Shown here piece by piece: positions 53,688 through 62,700 of a stretch of 64,000 bases of DNA. The translations under genes and the position numbers were made by a program. Positions within the stretch are counted from its first letter, which is position 1; the number at the start of each line of letters is the position of its first letter. Location: contig NZ_CANLNS010000001.1 of NCBI RefSeq assembly GCF_947492715.1, positions 1-64,000 on the forward strand, given 5' to 3'. The stretch is from an uncultured Psychroserpens sp. GTDB taxonomy: Bacteria > Bacteroidota > Bacteroidia > Flavobacteriales > Flavobacteriaceae. The notes under the pieces are model-generated. The model was not told the origin of the DNA, did no database searches, and saw only the letters and a program-made list of their open reading frames with translations.

Positions 53688-53846
53688 TTAGAAACGTGTA
53701 AGATTCGCATTGGTTATAGTACGACTTGCGAGTTGCTCTACGCAATGGTTATAACCTTCTATAATTTCATTTTGAATCTCTTTTGAAAAGATAATCACTG
53801 TACTAATCGCTATTAAAAAAGCTGTAGTTTGAATAAATCGTTTCAT
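53688..53846 (-). CDS. Short peptide of unknown function (52 aa), first gene of the membrane operon
   Basis: ATG at 53846, stop at 53690-53688, one base before the next ATG. The product has an N-terminal hydrophobic segment (FIQTTAFLIAISTVIIF), then SKEIQNEIIEGYNHCVEQLA with a single cysteine, and a short tail ANLTRF. It could be a single-pass or cleaved secreted peptide. The start-stop junction with the next gene supports it being translated. The family is unknown to me; homologue conservation is needed for certainty. Confidence 0.55.
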   Translation of the reverse strand: MKRFIQTTAFLIAISTVIIFSKEIQNEIIEGYNHCVEQLASRTITNANLTRF

Positions 53847-53997
53847 AATATTTTGTTTTGTTGATTACACTACAAATGTGCGACAGTTAGCTCAATACAG
53901 AAACACAGTTTTTACAAAAAACTGACGATATATTATATTTTATTACACATATAAATACTATATTTACATATATTTATTAATAATAACTGACGATTTA
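53847..53997. promoter_or_regulatory. Divergent spacer with two ACTGACGAT copies
   Basis: The 151-bp region separates the leftward membrane operon from the rightward orphan gene. It holds direct repeats ACTGACGAT at 53921-53929 and 53986-53994 (the second just before the ATG at 53998) and near-matches to the -7 box in both directions (TATATTTA on the plus strand, CACATTTG on the minus strand). Confidence 0.4.
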
Positions 53998-55509
53998 ATG
54001 ACAGATTTAAATGCGATAGTTTCAACCTTTTCTTCGGAAGATGAGCAGCGTTTCATCAACTATTTAGAAAAGAAAAACAAAAGAAACGACACCAAAAACA
54101 TCGCACTATTCAAACTATTGGCTCAAAATGAACTAACGTCCAAAGAAATTTGTGTTAGCATTTACAAAAGCTATAGGAAAGATGCCTATCACGCCTTGCG
54201 AAAACGCCTTTATCAATCGCTTATCGATTTTATAGCCAACACCAATTTAGAAGAGGAAAATTCGGTGGATATGCAGATCATCAAATACATTTTGGCATCT
54301 AGAACCTTTCTAATTCACAAAAAACCTAAGATTGGTTATCACATTTTAGATAAAGCAGAAACACTAGCGAAAGAGCACCACTTATTCCCAATTCTCAATG
54401 AAATTTATCACACGAAGATTCAGTACGCTTATTTAAACCCATCAATTGACATTAACGACCTTATTATAAAGTTTAGATATAATCAAAAGCAACATTTTAT
54501 TGAAGAGGAACTTAATTTGGTTTACGCCAAAATAAGACAAACCTTAAGCGATATGACCTACAAAGGCAAGGTTTTAGATTTTGAAACAATCCTAAAAAAC
54601 ACTCTAGAAGAACACAATATTGATGTTTCAGAATCACTATCATTTAAATCTTTATACCAACTCATTACAATTGTAAGTCTTTCTGCTTTTGTAACCAATG
54701 ACTACCTCAAGATTGAATCCTTTTTAGTCGACACCTACCAAAGCATCAAAGACCATAAAACCAAAGACAAGCAATTGGTTTATCATATCCAAGTGGTCTA
54801 CATGATTGCCAACACCTTGTTTAGGAATAAAAAATTTGATCATTCCTTAAACTATCTAAATGAGATGCAATTATTAATGACTCAACAACGAAGAAAATAT
54901 TATGCCACATTTAAATTAAAACATAGCCTCCTTACAGCATTAAATTACAACTACAGCAATAAGCAAGAAGATGCTGTTAAACTTTTAGAATCTGTGAAAC
55001 AAACAAAACACACCGATATAGAATCGCTTTTAGATATTCATTTAGGTTTAGTCATGTTTTACATCCAAAAATCCGATTTTAAAAATGCCAAAACTATCTT
55101 CTCAAAATTTTACCACACCGACAAATATTACATAGAAAAAGCGGGTAAAGAATGGGTTATAAAAAAGAACCTAGCCGAAATAATTCTCTTCATTGAATTG
55201 GGTGAAATTGATCTTGTTGAATCTAGATTATTAAGTTTCAAACGTTCCTATTTTGATTATTTACAGCAGATTAACCAAGAAAGAGCAATTATTTTTATAA
55301 ATTTAGTCACATTTTATTTTAAAAATCCTGAGACAATTAGATCTAAAGATTTCAAAAATAAAGTTGAAAATGCGTTTATCTGGATTGATGAAAAACAAGA
55401 AGACATTTTTGTAATGAGTTTTTATGCATGGCTCAAAAGTAAAATGGAATCAAAACCCTTATACGAAACAACATTAGAACTTGTAAAAAAAGCACAAATT
55501 GTTAATTAG
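53998..55509 (+). CDS. Helical-repeat protein of unknown function
   Basis: A 503-residue, Lys/Glu-rich cytoplasmic protein. No signal peptide is seen; almost all of the length looks alpha-helical, with TPR-like stretches in the middle and C-terminal thirds (FDHSLNYLNEMQLLMTQQRR, SLLDIHLGLVMFYIQKSDFK). The opening FSSEDEQRFINYLEKKNKRN, then LFKLLAQNELTSKEICVSIY, resembles a helical, DNA-binding-like module but has no clear helix-turn-helix. I know similar proteins only as Flavobacteriaceae hypotheticals. It diverges from the membrane operon and may act with it. Confidence 0.75.
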   Translation: MTDLNAIVSTFSSEDEQRFINYLEKKNKRNDTKNIALFKLLAQNELTSKEICVSIYKSYRKDAYHALRKRLYQSLIDFIANTNLEEENSVDMQIIKYILASRTFLIHKKPKIGYHILDKAETLAKEHHLFPILNEIYHTKIQYAYLNPSIDINDLIIKFRYNQKQHFIEEELNLVYAKIRQTLSDMTYKGKVLDFETILKNTLEEHNIDVSESLSFKSLYQLITIVSLSAFVTNDYLKIESFLVDTYQSIKDHKTKDKQLVYHIQVVYMIANTLFRNKKFDHSLNYLNEMQLLMTQQRRKYYATFKLKHSLLTALNYNYSNKQEDAVKLLESVKQTKHTDIESLLDIHLGLVMFYIQKSDFKNAKTIFSKFYHTDKYYIEKAGKEWVIKKNLAEIILFIELGEIDLVESRLLSFKRSYFDYLQQINQERAIIFINLVTFYFKNPETIRSKDFKNKVENAFIWIDEKQEDIFVMSFYAWLKSKMESKPLYETTLELVKKAQIVN

Positions 55510-55609
55510 AGGTTAAAATTACAAGCCTAATTAAACTATTTCTGCCAAATGAGGTCAAAGATACATCGATTAAAAAAACGTATAATATTAAATTAAAACA
55601 AAACAGATT

Positions 55610-56071
55610 ATGAAAAAATTAATTTTAATTGCTCTAGCATTTGTATCGGTCCAAGCCTTTGCTCAAAACAAAGAAAAAAAGGAGCTTAAAGAAGCTAAAA
55701 AAGCTAAAATAGATATGAGACATGACATGTCTGCTGAAGACATGGCCACTATCAGCACAAAAAAAATGACCCTCGCTTTAGATTTATCGGACCAACAGCA
55801 AGTGCAAGTAAAAAAACTAATGTTGGAGCAGGCAGAGACCTTGAAAGCAAAAAGGGATAAACGTGAGAAAATGGGAAAAGAAAAAGGGGATAAAAAGATC
55901 GCAAAAGAACAACGCGTTAAAATCCTAAACGAAAAACTCGATCACCAAATTGAGATGAAAAAGAAAATGAAATCTATTTTAACTTCTGAGCAATATGAGA
56001 AATGGGAAAAAATGCAAAGCAGACGTCATCATAAAATGAAAGGAAAAGCCAAGAAGAAGTCTAAACATTAA
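55610..56071 (+). CDS. Secreted Lys/Glu-rich helical protein (Spy/LTXXQ-like)
   Basis: A 153-residue protein with a signal peptide (LILIALAFVSVQAFAQ) and a mature, very charged helical region. The pattern MTLALDLSDQQQVQVKKLML, then MKKKMKSILTSEQYEKWEKM, is like the two LTxxQ-type repeats of Spy/CpxP and of Bacteroidota DUF4890 proteins, which work as periplasmic chaperones or metal and stress sensors. The basic tail RRHHKMKGKAKKKSKH is striking. It is followed by a terminator and a second similar gene. Confidence 0.75.
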   Translation: MKKLILIALAFVSVQAFAQNKEKKELKEAKKAKIDMRHDMSAEDMATISTKKMTLALDLSDQQQVQVKKLMLEQAETLKAKRDKREKMGKEKGDKKIAKEQRVKILNEKLDHQIEMKKKMKSILTSEQYEKWEKMQSRRHHKMKGKAKKKSKH

Positions 56072-56096
56072 ATGTATTTCGCAGATATTTATAAAC

Positions 56097-56130
56097 AAAG
56101 CATCGATTTTAACAGTCGATGCTTTTTTTT
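56097..56130 (+). terminator. Terminator between the two small secreted genes
   Basis: Arms AAAGCATCGA and TCGATGCTTT with a nine-base loop and a run of eight Ts. Confidence 0.85.
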
Positions 56131-56181
56131 ATCATAAAAATCACTAATTTTAAGGCTGTTGAACTATTTACGAAAAAGACA

Positions 56182-56511
56182 ATGAAAAAATTAATTACAC
56201 TTTGCTTATTTGCCTTTGCATTATTATGCAGCACACAAAATGCAACTGCTCAGAACACATTGGAAATCAATGAGACTGCAAATGCAAAAACCAAAGAACT
56301 TAGAAAAAAAATTAAGTTTGAGCAAAATAAAATGGATGATGTATATAGAGCTTATCAAGCCTATGGTATAGCATACAAAAAAATAAGTGGCAATCTAGAA
56401 GGTAATAAAGTTCGTCTAGAAAAAATTGAAAAAGTGTTAGATGAAAAGCTAAAAACGATACTTACTGAAGAACAATTTCACAACTATTTAGAACTCATAA
56501 GAGGTCTATAG
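56182..56511 (+). CDS. Small secreted helical protein
   Basis: A 109-residue protein, signal peptide MKKLITLCLFAFALLCSTQ up to NATAQ, and a mature helical domain (KTKELRKKIKFEQNKMDDVY, then KVLDEKLKTILTEEQFHNYL). The final ILTEEQF motif parallels ILTSEQY of the previous protein, so both belong to a loose LTxxQ-like group. The ATG at 56182 is chosen because the signal peptide starts there; the frame upstream runs through the terminator. It shares a bidirectional terminator with hemL. Confidence 0.72.
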   Translation: MKKLITLCLFAFALLCSTQNATAQNTLEINETANAKTKELRKKIKFEQNKMDDVYRAYQAYGIAYKKISGNLEGNKVRLEKIEKVLDEKLKTILTEEQFHNYLELIRGL

Positions 56512-56531
56512 CAGAGATTAAAGATAACAAT

Positions 56532-56564
56532 AAAAAAAAAGCGACTATAAGTCGCTTTTTTTTT
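56532..56564. terminator. Bidirectional terminator (small secreted gene / hemL)
   Basis: Stem GCGACT/AGTCGC with a three-base loop, flanked by A-run and T-run; it suits both convergent genes. Confidence 0.88.
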
Positions 56565-56568
56565 ATTG

Positions 56569-57855
56569 TTATAATGTTTGAGCCACTGTTTCTACAGCTC
56601 TAATAGTTTCATCCAAATCGGCATAACTCAAGGCGTCTGTGATAAACCAGGTCTCAAATGCACTTGGAGCAATATAAATACCTTCCTTTAGTAAGCCGTG
56701 AAAAAAGCGTTTAAAAGTCTCATTATTCCCTTTTGCGGCAGTGTCAAAATCAACAACTTCATCTTCAGAAAAATGAATTGATATCATCGAACCTCGTCTA
56801 TTAATTGTATGTACAACACCATATTTATCGAGAGCCTTTGCACAACCTTCGTGTAAGTACTCTGTCTTATCTGCCAATCGACTAAACAAGTCTTCATCAG
56901 CGTTTATAGCAGTTAACATTGTAAGTCCAGCTGCCATTGCCAAGGGATTACCACTTAATGTTCCTGCCTGATACACTCTTCCTAACGGAGCCAAATGATT
57001 CATAATCTCATTACGTGCCGCAAATGCTCCCACTGGCAGTCCTCCACCTATTACTTTTCCGAAGCAAACGATATCTGCGTTAACATTGTAAAGCTCCTGA
57101 ACCCCACCTTTAGCTAACCTAAAACCAGTCATCACCTCATCAAAAATAAGCAAGATATCATGCGCATCACAAACAAGTCTTAGTGCTTCTAAAAAGTTTT
57201 CTTTAGGAGGAATACACCCCATATTTCCTGGGACAGGCTCTATAATAATGCAAGCAATATCACCAGCATTCGCAGCAACTAGTGTTTTAACATGCTCAAT
57301 GTCGTTAAAACGTGCCAATAGGGTATCTTTAGCCGTTCCTTGAGTTACCCCTGGACTGTTTGGACTCCCAAAAGTAACAGCTCCACTTCCAGCTTGAATT
57401 AAAAAAGCATCACTATGTCCATGGTAACAACCAGCAAATTTTATTATTTTTTCCTTTCCAGTATAACCACGTGCCAAACGCACAGCGCTCATGCAAGCCT
57501 CAGTTCCTGAATTAACGAAGCGAATTTTATCAATATTAGGCACCATTGATACGGCCAGCTCTGCTATTTTTGTTTCAATTTCAGTAGGCATTCCATAAGA
57601 CGTACCGAGTTTTGCCCTCTCTATCACAGCATCAACAACAGGCGCATAAGCATGTCCTAATACCATTGGTCCCCAAGAGTTGATATAATCGATATAACGA
57701 TTATCATCTTCATCATAAACATAAGCCCCTTTTGCAGATTTAGCAAAAATAGGTGTTCCTCCAACCGCTTTAAACGCTCTAACTGGAGAATTTACGCCGC
57801 CTGGAATAACCTCTTCCGCAGCCTTAAATAACGCACTACTACGTTGATATAACAT
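56569..57855 (-). CDS. hemL: Glutamate-1-semialdehyde 2,1-aminomutase
   Basis: PLP enzyme of the C5 pathway making 5-aminolevulinate for heme; 428 residues. It opens [20 protein letters not shown], typical of HemL, and has [20 protein letters not shown], the PLP-binding region [10 protein letters not shown] and Lys267 in [15 protein letters not shown]. Its presence means that this organism makes heme from glutamyl-tRNA. It lies just after the LysM glucosaminidase gene in an apparent three-gene operon with no clear functional link. Confidence 0.96.
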   Translation of the reverse strand: MLYQRSSALFKAAEEVIPGGVNSPVRAFKAVGGTPIFAKSAKGAYVYDEDDNRYIDYINSWGPMVLGHAYAPVVDAVIERAKLGTSYGMPTEIETKIAELAVSMVPNIDKIRFVNSGTEACMSAVRLARGYTGKEKIIKFAGCYHGHSDAFLIQAGSGAVTFGSPNSPGVTQGTAKDTLLARFNDIEHVKTLVAANAGDIACIIIEPVPGNMGCIPPKENFLEALRLVCDAHDILLIFDEVMTGFRLAKGGVQELYNVNADIVCFGKVIGGGLPVGAFAARNEIMNHLAPLGRVYQAGTLSGNPLAMAAGLTMLTAINADEDLFSRLADKTEYLHEGCAKALDKYGVVHTINRRGSMISIHFSEDEVVDFDTAAKGNNETFKRFFHGLLKEGIYIAPSAFETWFITDALSYADLDETIRAVETVAQTL

Positions 57856-57856
57856 A

Positions 57857-58669
57857 TTAATTTGATTTTATAATAAGAATTTGACCAAGTGAAAGGTCAT
57901 TGTTTTTTAAGTTATTGAGACGCTTTATGTCTTCAACAGACATATGATATCGCTTTGATAATGAATACAAGGTATCCCCTTTTACAACTTTATGATTTAT
58001 TGACACGTCTTTCTTGTCTGCCCTTTTAGGAGTAGAAATATTACCAAGTACCATGTCATCAAATTTATCAAGCTCATAGCGTTCGATTAAACTTATCAGT
58101 TTTTGAGGATAACGTCTATCAGTTGCATAACCCGCAGCACGAAGCCCTTTAGCCCAACCTTTATAATCATTTGGTCGCAACTCAAATAACTTTGAATAAC
58201 GCCCTCTTGTTGTTAAGAACTTAGAATGATCTTCAAATGAGGTGAAGGCGTGATCATATTTCCTGAAACATTCTTGAGATTTATCATCGTCATGATAGAT
58301 TTTTTTTCCAGTCCAACCATGACATTTAATCCCAAAATGATTGTTCGCCTCTACAGACAATCTACCCTTACCTGAACCTGACTCTAATATTCCTTGAGCT
58401 AAAGTAATACTTGCAGGAATCTTAGACACTCGCATTTCATCCATTGCAATAGTGCTGTAGGTCAAAATGTATTTTTCTGTAGCACTTAAATTCGAGTTTT
58501 TAGGAATTTCCGTAGTCTTAGGTACAGACTTGGTTTCTGAAGTTGGTTCAACCTCAACAACACGTTCTGTTTTTTGCTTTGATTTTTTCTTTTTAGTGAC
58601 AATCTTTTTCTTAGATCCACAACTAAAAACTAAAATTCCAGTAAATAAAATAACAAGTAATCTTTTCAT
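57857..58669 (-). CDS. Glucosaminidase (GH73-like) LysM lipoprotein
   Basis: A 270-residue lipoprotein (lipobox VFSC, C17) with a basic Lys/Glu linker, a glucosaminidase domain (about 65-205; [20 protein letters not shown] with the catalytic Glu, [20 protein letters not shown], then [17 protein letters not shown]) and a C-terminal LysM ([19 protein letters not shown]). It cuts peptidoglycan glycan strands during growth or division. The ATG at 58669 is taken, five bases after the upstream stop; the TTG at 58678 would overlap that stop. Confidence 0.92.
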   Translation of the reverse strand: MKRLLVILFTGILVFSCGSKKKIVTKKKKSKQKTERVVEVEPTSETKSVPKTTEIPKNSNLSATEKYILTYSTIAMDEMRVSKIPASITLAQGILESGSGKGRLSVEANNHFGIKCHGWTGKKIYHDDDKSQECFRKYDHAFTSFEDHSKFLTTRGRYSKLFELRPNDYKGWAKGLRAAGYATDRRYPQKLISLIERYELDKFDDMVLGNISTPKRADKKDVSINHKVVKGDTLYSLSKRYHMSVEDIKRLNNLKNNDLSLGQILIIKSN

Positions 58670-58674
58670 AAATA

Positions 58675-59565
58675 TCAAACGATTAAAGGCTTTTTTTGTT
58701 GTTTTAATTTTTGGTTCATCCCGTCAATTCCTTGTAATCCACCAGAATGAATAACCAAAATTTTCGAGTCTTTCGGGAAATAATTCTTTTTTATTAAATC
58801 ATAAATACCATACATCATTTTTCCAGTATAAACTGGATCTAAAGGAATATGATGCAAACGCTTAAATGTATTGATAAAGGCAATCAGTTCATCACTTACT
58901 TTCGCATAACCTCCAAAATGATAATTAGTAATTAATTCCCAATTTGTATGTGTTGCAAATTTAGCAATTTCTTCTTGTAAAAATTCACCTTTTAAAGCAG
59001 GAAAGCCTAGAATTTTTTGATGTGGTAATGCCGAATTTATTAATCCGGAAATAGTCCCTCCTGTTCCTACAGAACAACAGACATAATCATAATGATTGTC
59101 ATACTTTGTTAAAATTTCTTCACACCCTTTTATGGCCAATTCATTCGTCCCACCTTCAGGGATAAGATAAAAATCACCGAATTCTTTATGCAGTTCGAAC
59201 AAAAAATGGTCATCTGTTTTACATTTATAATCTTGACGTGATACAAATTTGAAACGCATTCCGCATGTCTCAGCAAAACTCAAAGTTGGGTTAGAATCAA
59301 TTTTCGATTGTAACTCTTCGCCTCTTATCACACCAATTGTTTCAAAACCAAATTCTTGCCCTGCCGAAGCTACAGCAGCAATATGATTTGAAAATGCCCC
59401 TCCAAAAGTTAGTAAGCACTTTTTTTGCAACCGTTTCGCTTCAATAAGATTATATTTTAGCTTTCGATATTTATTACCAGAAATATGAGGATGAATTAAA
59501 TATTCGGGCTTTATATAAACCTGATTATCAACACTTAAATCCCCTTTATCTTCAAATTTTAACAT
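58675..59565 (-). CDS. PLP-dependent ACC deaminase/D-cysteine desulfhydrase-like protein
   Basis: A 296-residue fold-type II PLP enzyme. The PLP lysine is in HISGNKYRKLKYNL; downstream GGAFSNHIAAVASAGQEFGF and the phosphate-binding SVGTGGTISGL are clear, and the end ILVIHSGGLQGIDGM is typical. The family covers ACC deaminase, D-cysteine desulfhydrase and similar amino-acid lyases; sequence alone does not choose between them. It heads the operon with the glucosaminidase and hemL genes. Confidence 0.88.
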   Translation of the reverse strand: MLKFEDKGDLSVDNQVYIKPEYLIHPHISGNKYRKLKYNLIEAKRLQKKCLLTFGGAFSNHIAAVASAGQEFGFETIGVIRGEELQSKIDSNPTLSFAETCGMRFKFVSRQDYKCKTDDHFLFELHKEFGDFYLIPEGGTNELAIKGCEEILTKYDNHYDYVCCSVGTGGTISGLINSALPHQKILGFPALKGEFLQEEIAKFATHTNWELITNYHFGGYAKVSDELIAFINTFKRLHHIPLDPVYTGKMMYGIYDLIKKNYFPKDSKILVIHSGGLQGIDGMNQKLKQQKKPLIV

Positions 59566-59597
59566 TTAGTCGAATATAATAACTGCATTGATATAAA

Positions 59598-59605
59598 CAA
59601 AGGTA
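59598..59605 (-). promoter_or_regulatory. -7 box (TACCTTTG) of the ACC-deaminase-like/hemL operon
   Basis: Exact TAnnTTTG on the minus strand, 32 bp upstream of the ATG at 59565. No -33 TTG at normal spacing is seen. The rest of the 59566-59763 spacer has a 14-bp palindrome AAATTCATGAATTT (59715-59728) and no gene. Confidence 0.5.
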
Positions 59606-59763
59606 AAAAAGCTATATTTATCATAGAATAATTATGCATGGTAAACAAAAACCGCACAATCATGTTTAGAATTCTAAAGCGAATCCCCCTAATCGTCAGT
59701 TCATAGCCTATGCTAAATTCATGAATTTCATGATTTATTTGTTACGTTTAAAATGGAACATGT

Positions 59764-62700
59764 ATGATTAAAAAATTACTCTTAGCCTCAGTATTTACTA
59801 TATTTTTAAGCTCGGAACTGAGTGCTCAGGTCACTATCTTCTCAGAAGATTTTGAAACTGCGACTGGACAAGAAAATCAAGCCACACCCTATATAGGCTG
59901 GCAAACTGGCGATTTTGCAACCACGCCCCCAACAAATAATAACTACTGGTGGGTTTTAGATAACACGCGATGTAATGTCATTTCTGGCAACTACTCCATG
60001 GCCGTTAGCATAAACAATCCTGTAACGACTGGCACAAGACCAGAGTATCGAGACAATAGAGTAGCCTCAACTCTTGTTTACTACACGACTCCGATTGATG
60101 CTACCAACTATACAAACGTTACATTAGATTTTAATTGGATATGTGAAGGTGAACTATTTTTTGATTTTGGATCTGTCATCTATTCGTTAGATGGAACCAC
60201 ATGGGCTGCGCTTCCTGGAGTTTATCAAGGACAAAGCACAACTCAAAATGTCACAAATTTAGACCTTTCGGTAATTGATGGACAACAGTTTTATCTTGGT
60301 TTTGCTTGGGAAAATGACAATTCTGTTGGAGGTTTTCCAGCATTTACTATCGATGATATTGATGTTAAAGGAATAGCCTTAACTCCGTGTACAACACCCA
60401 ATCAGCCAACGGCTCTTAATTTAACCCCAACTGGAGATACTGTATTTGGTTCATTTACAGATGCTGCTCCTGTCCCAGATAATTATCTCGTTGTTGTAAG
60501 TACCTCTGCAACTGCACCAACGCCCGTGAATACAACAACTTACAATATAGGCGACACTATAGGTGCTGGTTACGTGGTAGTTGATATTGATAACGACACA
60601 AACTTTACAGCAACAGGCCTAAACTCTGCAACCACATACTACTTATACGTGTTTTCATATAATGATGTTTGCTCTAATGGACCTCTATACAACACTATTA
60701 ATCCTCTAAATGGAAGTACGACAACAACGACTTCTACATACTGTACTCCAGCCACTAATAATTCGCCAATTACTAAATACATAGATGATGTTCAATTTAT
60801 TGGAACACTTAATGACGTCTCTAATCTTGGCAGTGGTTTTTCGAACTCACCATCAGGATATCAAGATTGGTCAGGATTAACAAATAGTATTCAGGCGCAA
60901 GGCGAAGGTGTAAACGTTTATGTAGAATCGGCTACAGGACGAGGACGTTATAAAGCATGGGTAGATTGGAATAAAGACGGTGTCTTTAATAATGACGCCT
61001 CGGAAATCGTCTATGACTCTGCAGGAACATTAACAACAACAACGACCTTTAGCTTTGTAATTCCAGCAAATCAAGCCATAGGTGATTATAGAATTCGAAT
61101 AAGATTTCATAATGCCTTTAATGATCGCTTTGGAACCGAATTGGGATCATACAACTTTACGGCCTGTGAACCCTTTATCAATCATGATTTTCCAGGTCAA
61201 AATAATGATTACACTGATTATGGAGAAGCCGAAGACTACTTATTTACAGTAGTGCAAAGTTGTGGTGCAACAATAACGAGCAAAATGGACGGCTCAACTT
61301 GTGGACCAGGTGCCGTAACCCTTCAAGTAACAGGTTCTGCAGGGACAACGCAATTTAAATGGTATGATGCCGAAACAGGAGGCAATTTAGTAGCAACAAC
61401 AACAGGAGACTGGTCTCCAATAATCTCTAATACAACTACCTATTGGGTAACAGCAGACAACGGTAGCTGCGAATCTTTGGTAAGAACCAAAATCACAGGA
61501 ACTGTTAATCCAATAACAACACTTACTATTACACCAGCGATACCAGAAATTTGTGGCGAAAATGACATTATTCAAATAGCCGCAATTGGAAGCACAGAAC
61601 TTGCTTATTTAATTGACGAAGATTTTGAAACTGGCGGACTAGGAGTTTTTACTCAAAACAACATTGAGGTTAATGGAGCTCCCTTTGATGGAATTTCTCA
61701 ATGGCAATCGCAAACTAGTACCTATGAACCATTTCAATTTGTTTGGAATCCAGCAATATCCTCTGGTTTTGGTGCAAATAATTTTGTAATGAGTACTTCA
61801 GATTCAGGAGTAATTCATACCGAAAACGAATTAATTTCCCCCTTATTAGATGCCTCTACTTTTACGGGCCTCACATTAGAATTGGATATGTATTTTTCGC
61901 AATACTTCCCATCAGTTCCGGAATATGTAAATATTGAAGTCTCAACAGATGGTGGAACAACATGGCCAACCATAATTGCGAACATTACTAATGATGTAGG
62001 GTTCGGAACTAATTTTAGTCATTTAACATATGATTTATCCGCTTTTGATGGTGCACCAAGTTTAATGGTAAGAATTTACTATTATGCAGATTGGGGTGAT
62101 GGCGTCGCAGTAGACAACATTCAACTTCATGGAACACGACCACTTAGCCCATCTTTTACTTGGACTGGCACAGTTGACGCTTATACTGACGCTGCAGCTA
62201 CTATACCTTACACTCCTGGAACAGCCACAGGATCCGTCTATGTAAAACCAACTTTTACACAACTGCAACAACCAACTTTTTCTTTTACCGCTAATGCAAC
62301 ACTTTCAAACGGTTGTACCATTAGTAAAGATATTTCAATTACTAATAATACAAAAATCTGGAATGGTACTCAGGGCACAACAACATGGAACGACCCAAAT
62401 AATTGGTATCCTACGGGAGTTCCAACTAGCGATAATTGTGTTATTATTGATGATGTTGGTGTGTTACCAGACCCTACTATTTTAGGACCACCGGTACCTC
62501 CAACTCCTTCATACGCAAGAAATTTAACCATTAAAAGTAATGCCAATTTAGAACTGGAATCGTCAACATCATTAACTGTTACGGATTGGATAAATGTAGA
62601 TGCAAATGGCTCATTAATGGTAAAAAACAGCGCTAATTTAGTACAGGTGACCAATGTAGCTACCAATAACAATACAGGAAATATCACAATGCAGCGAGAG

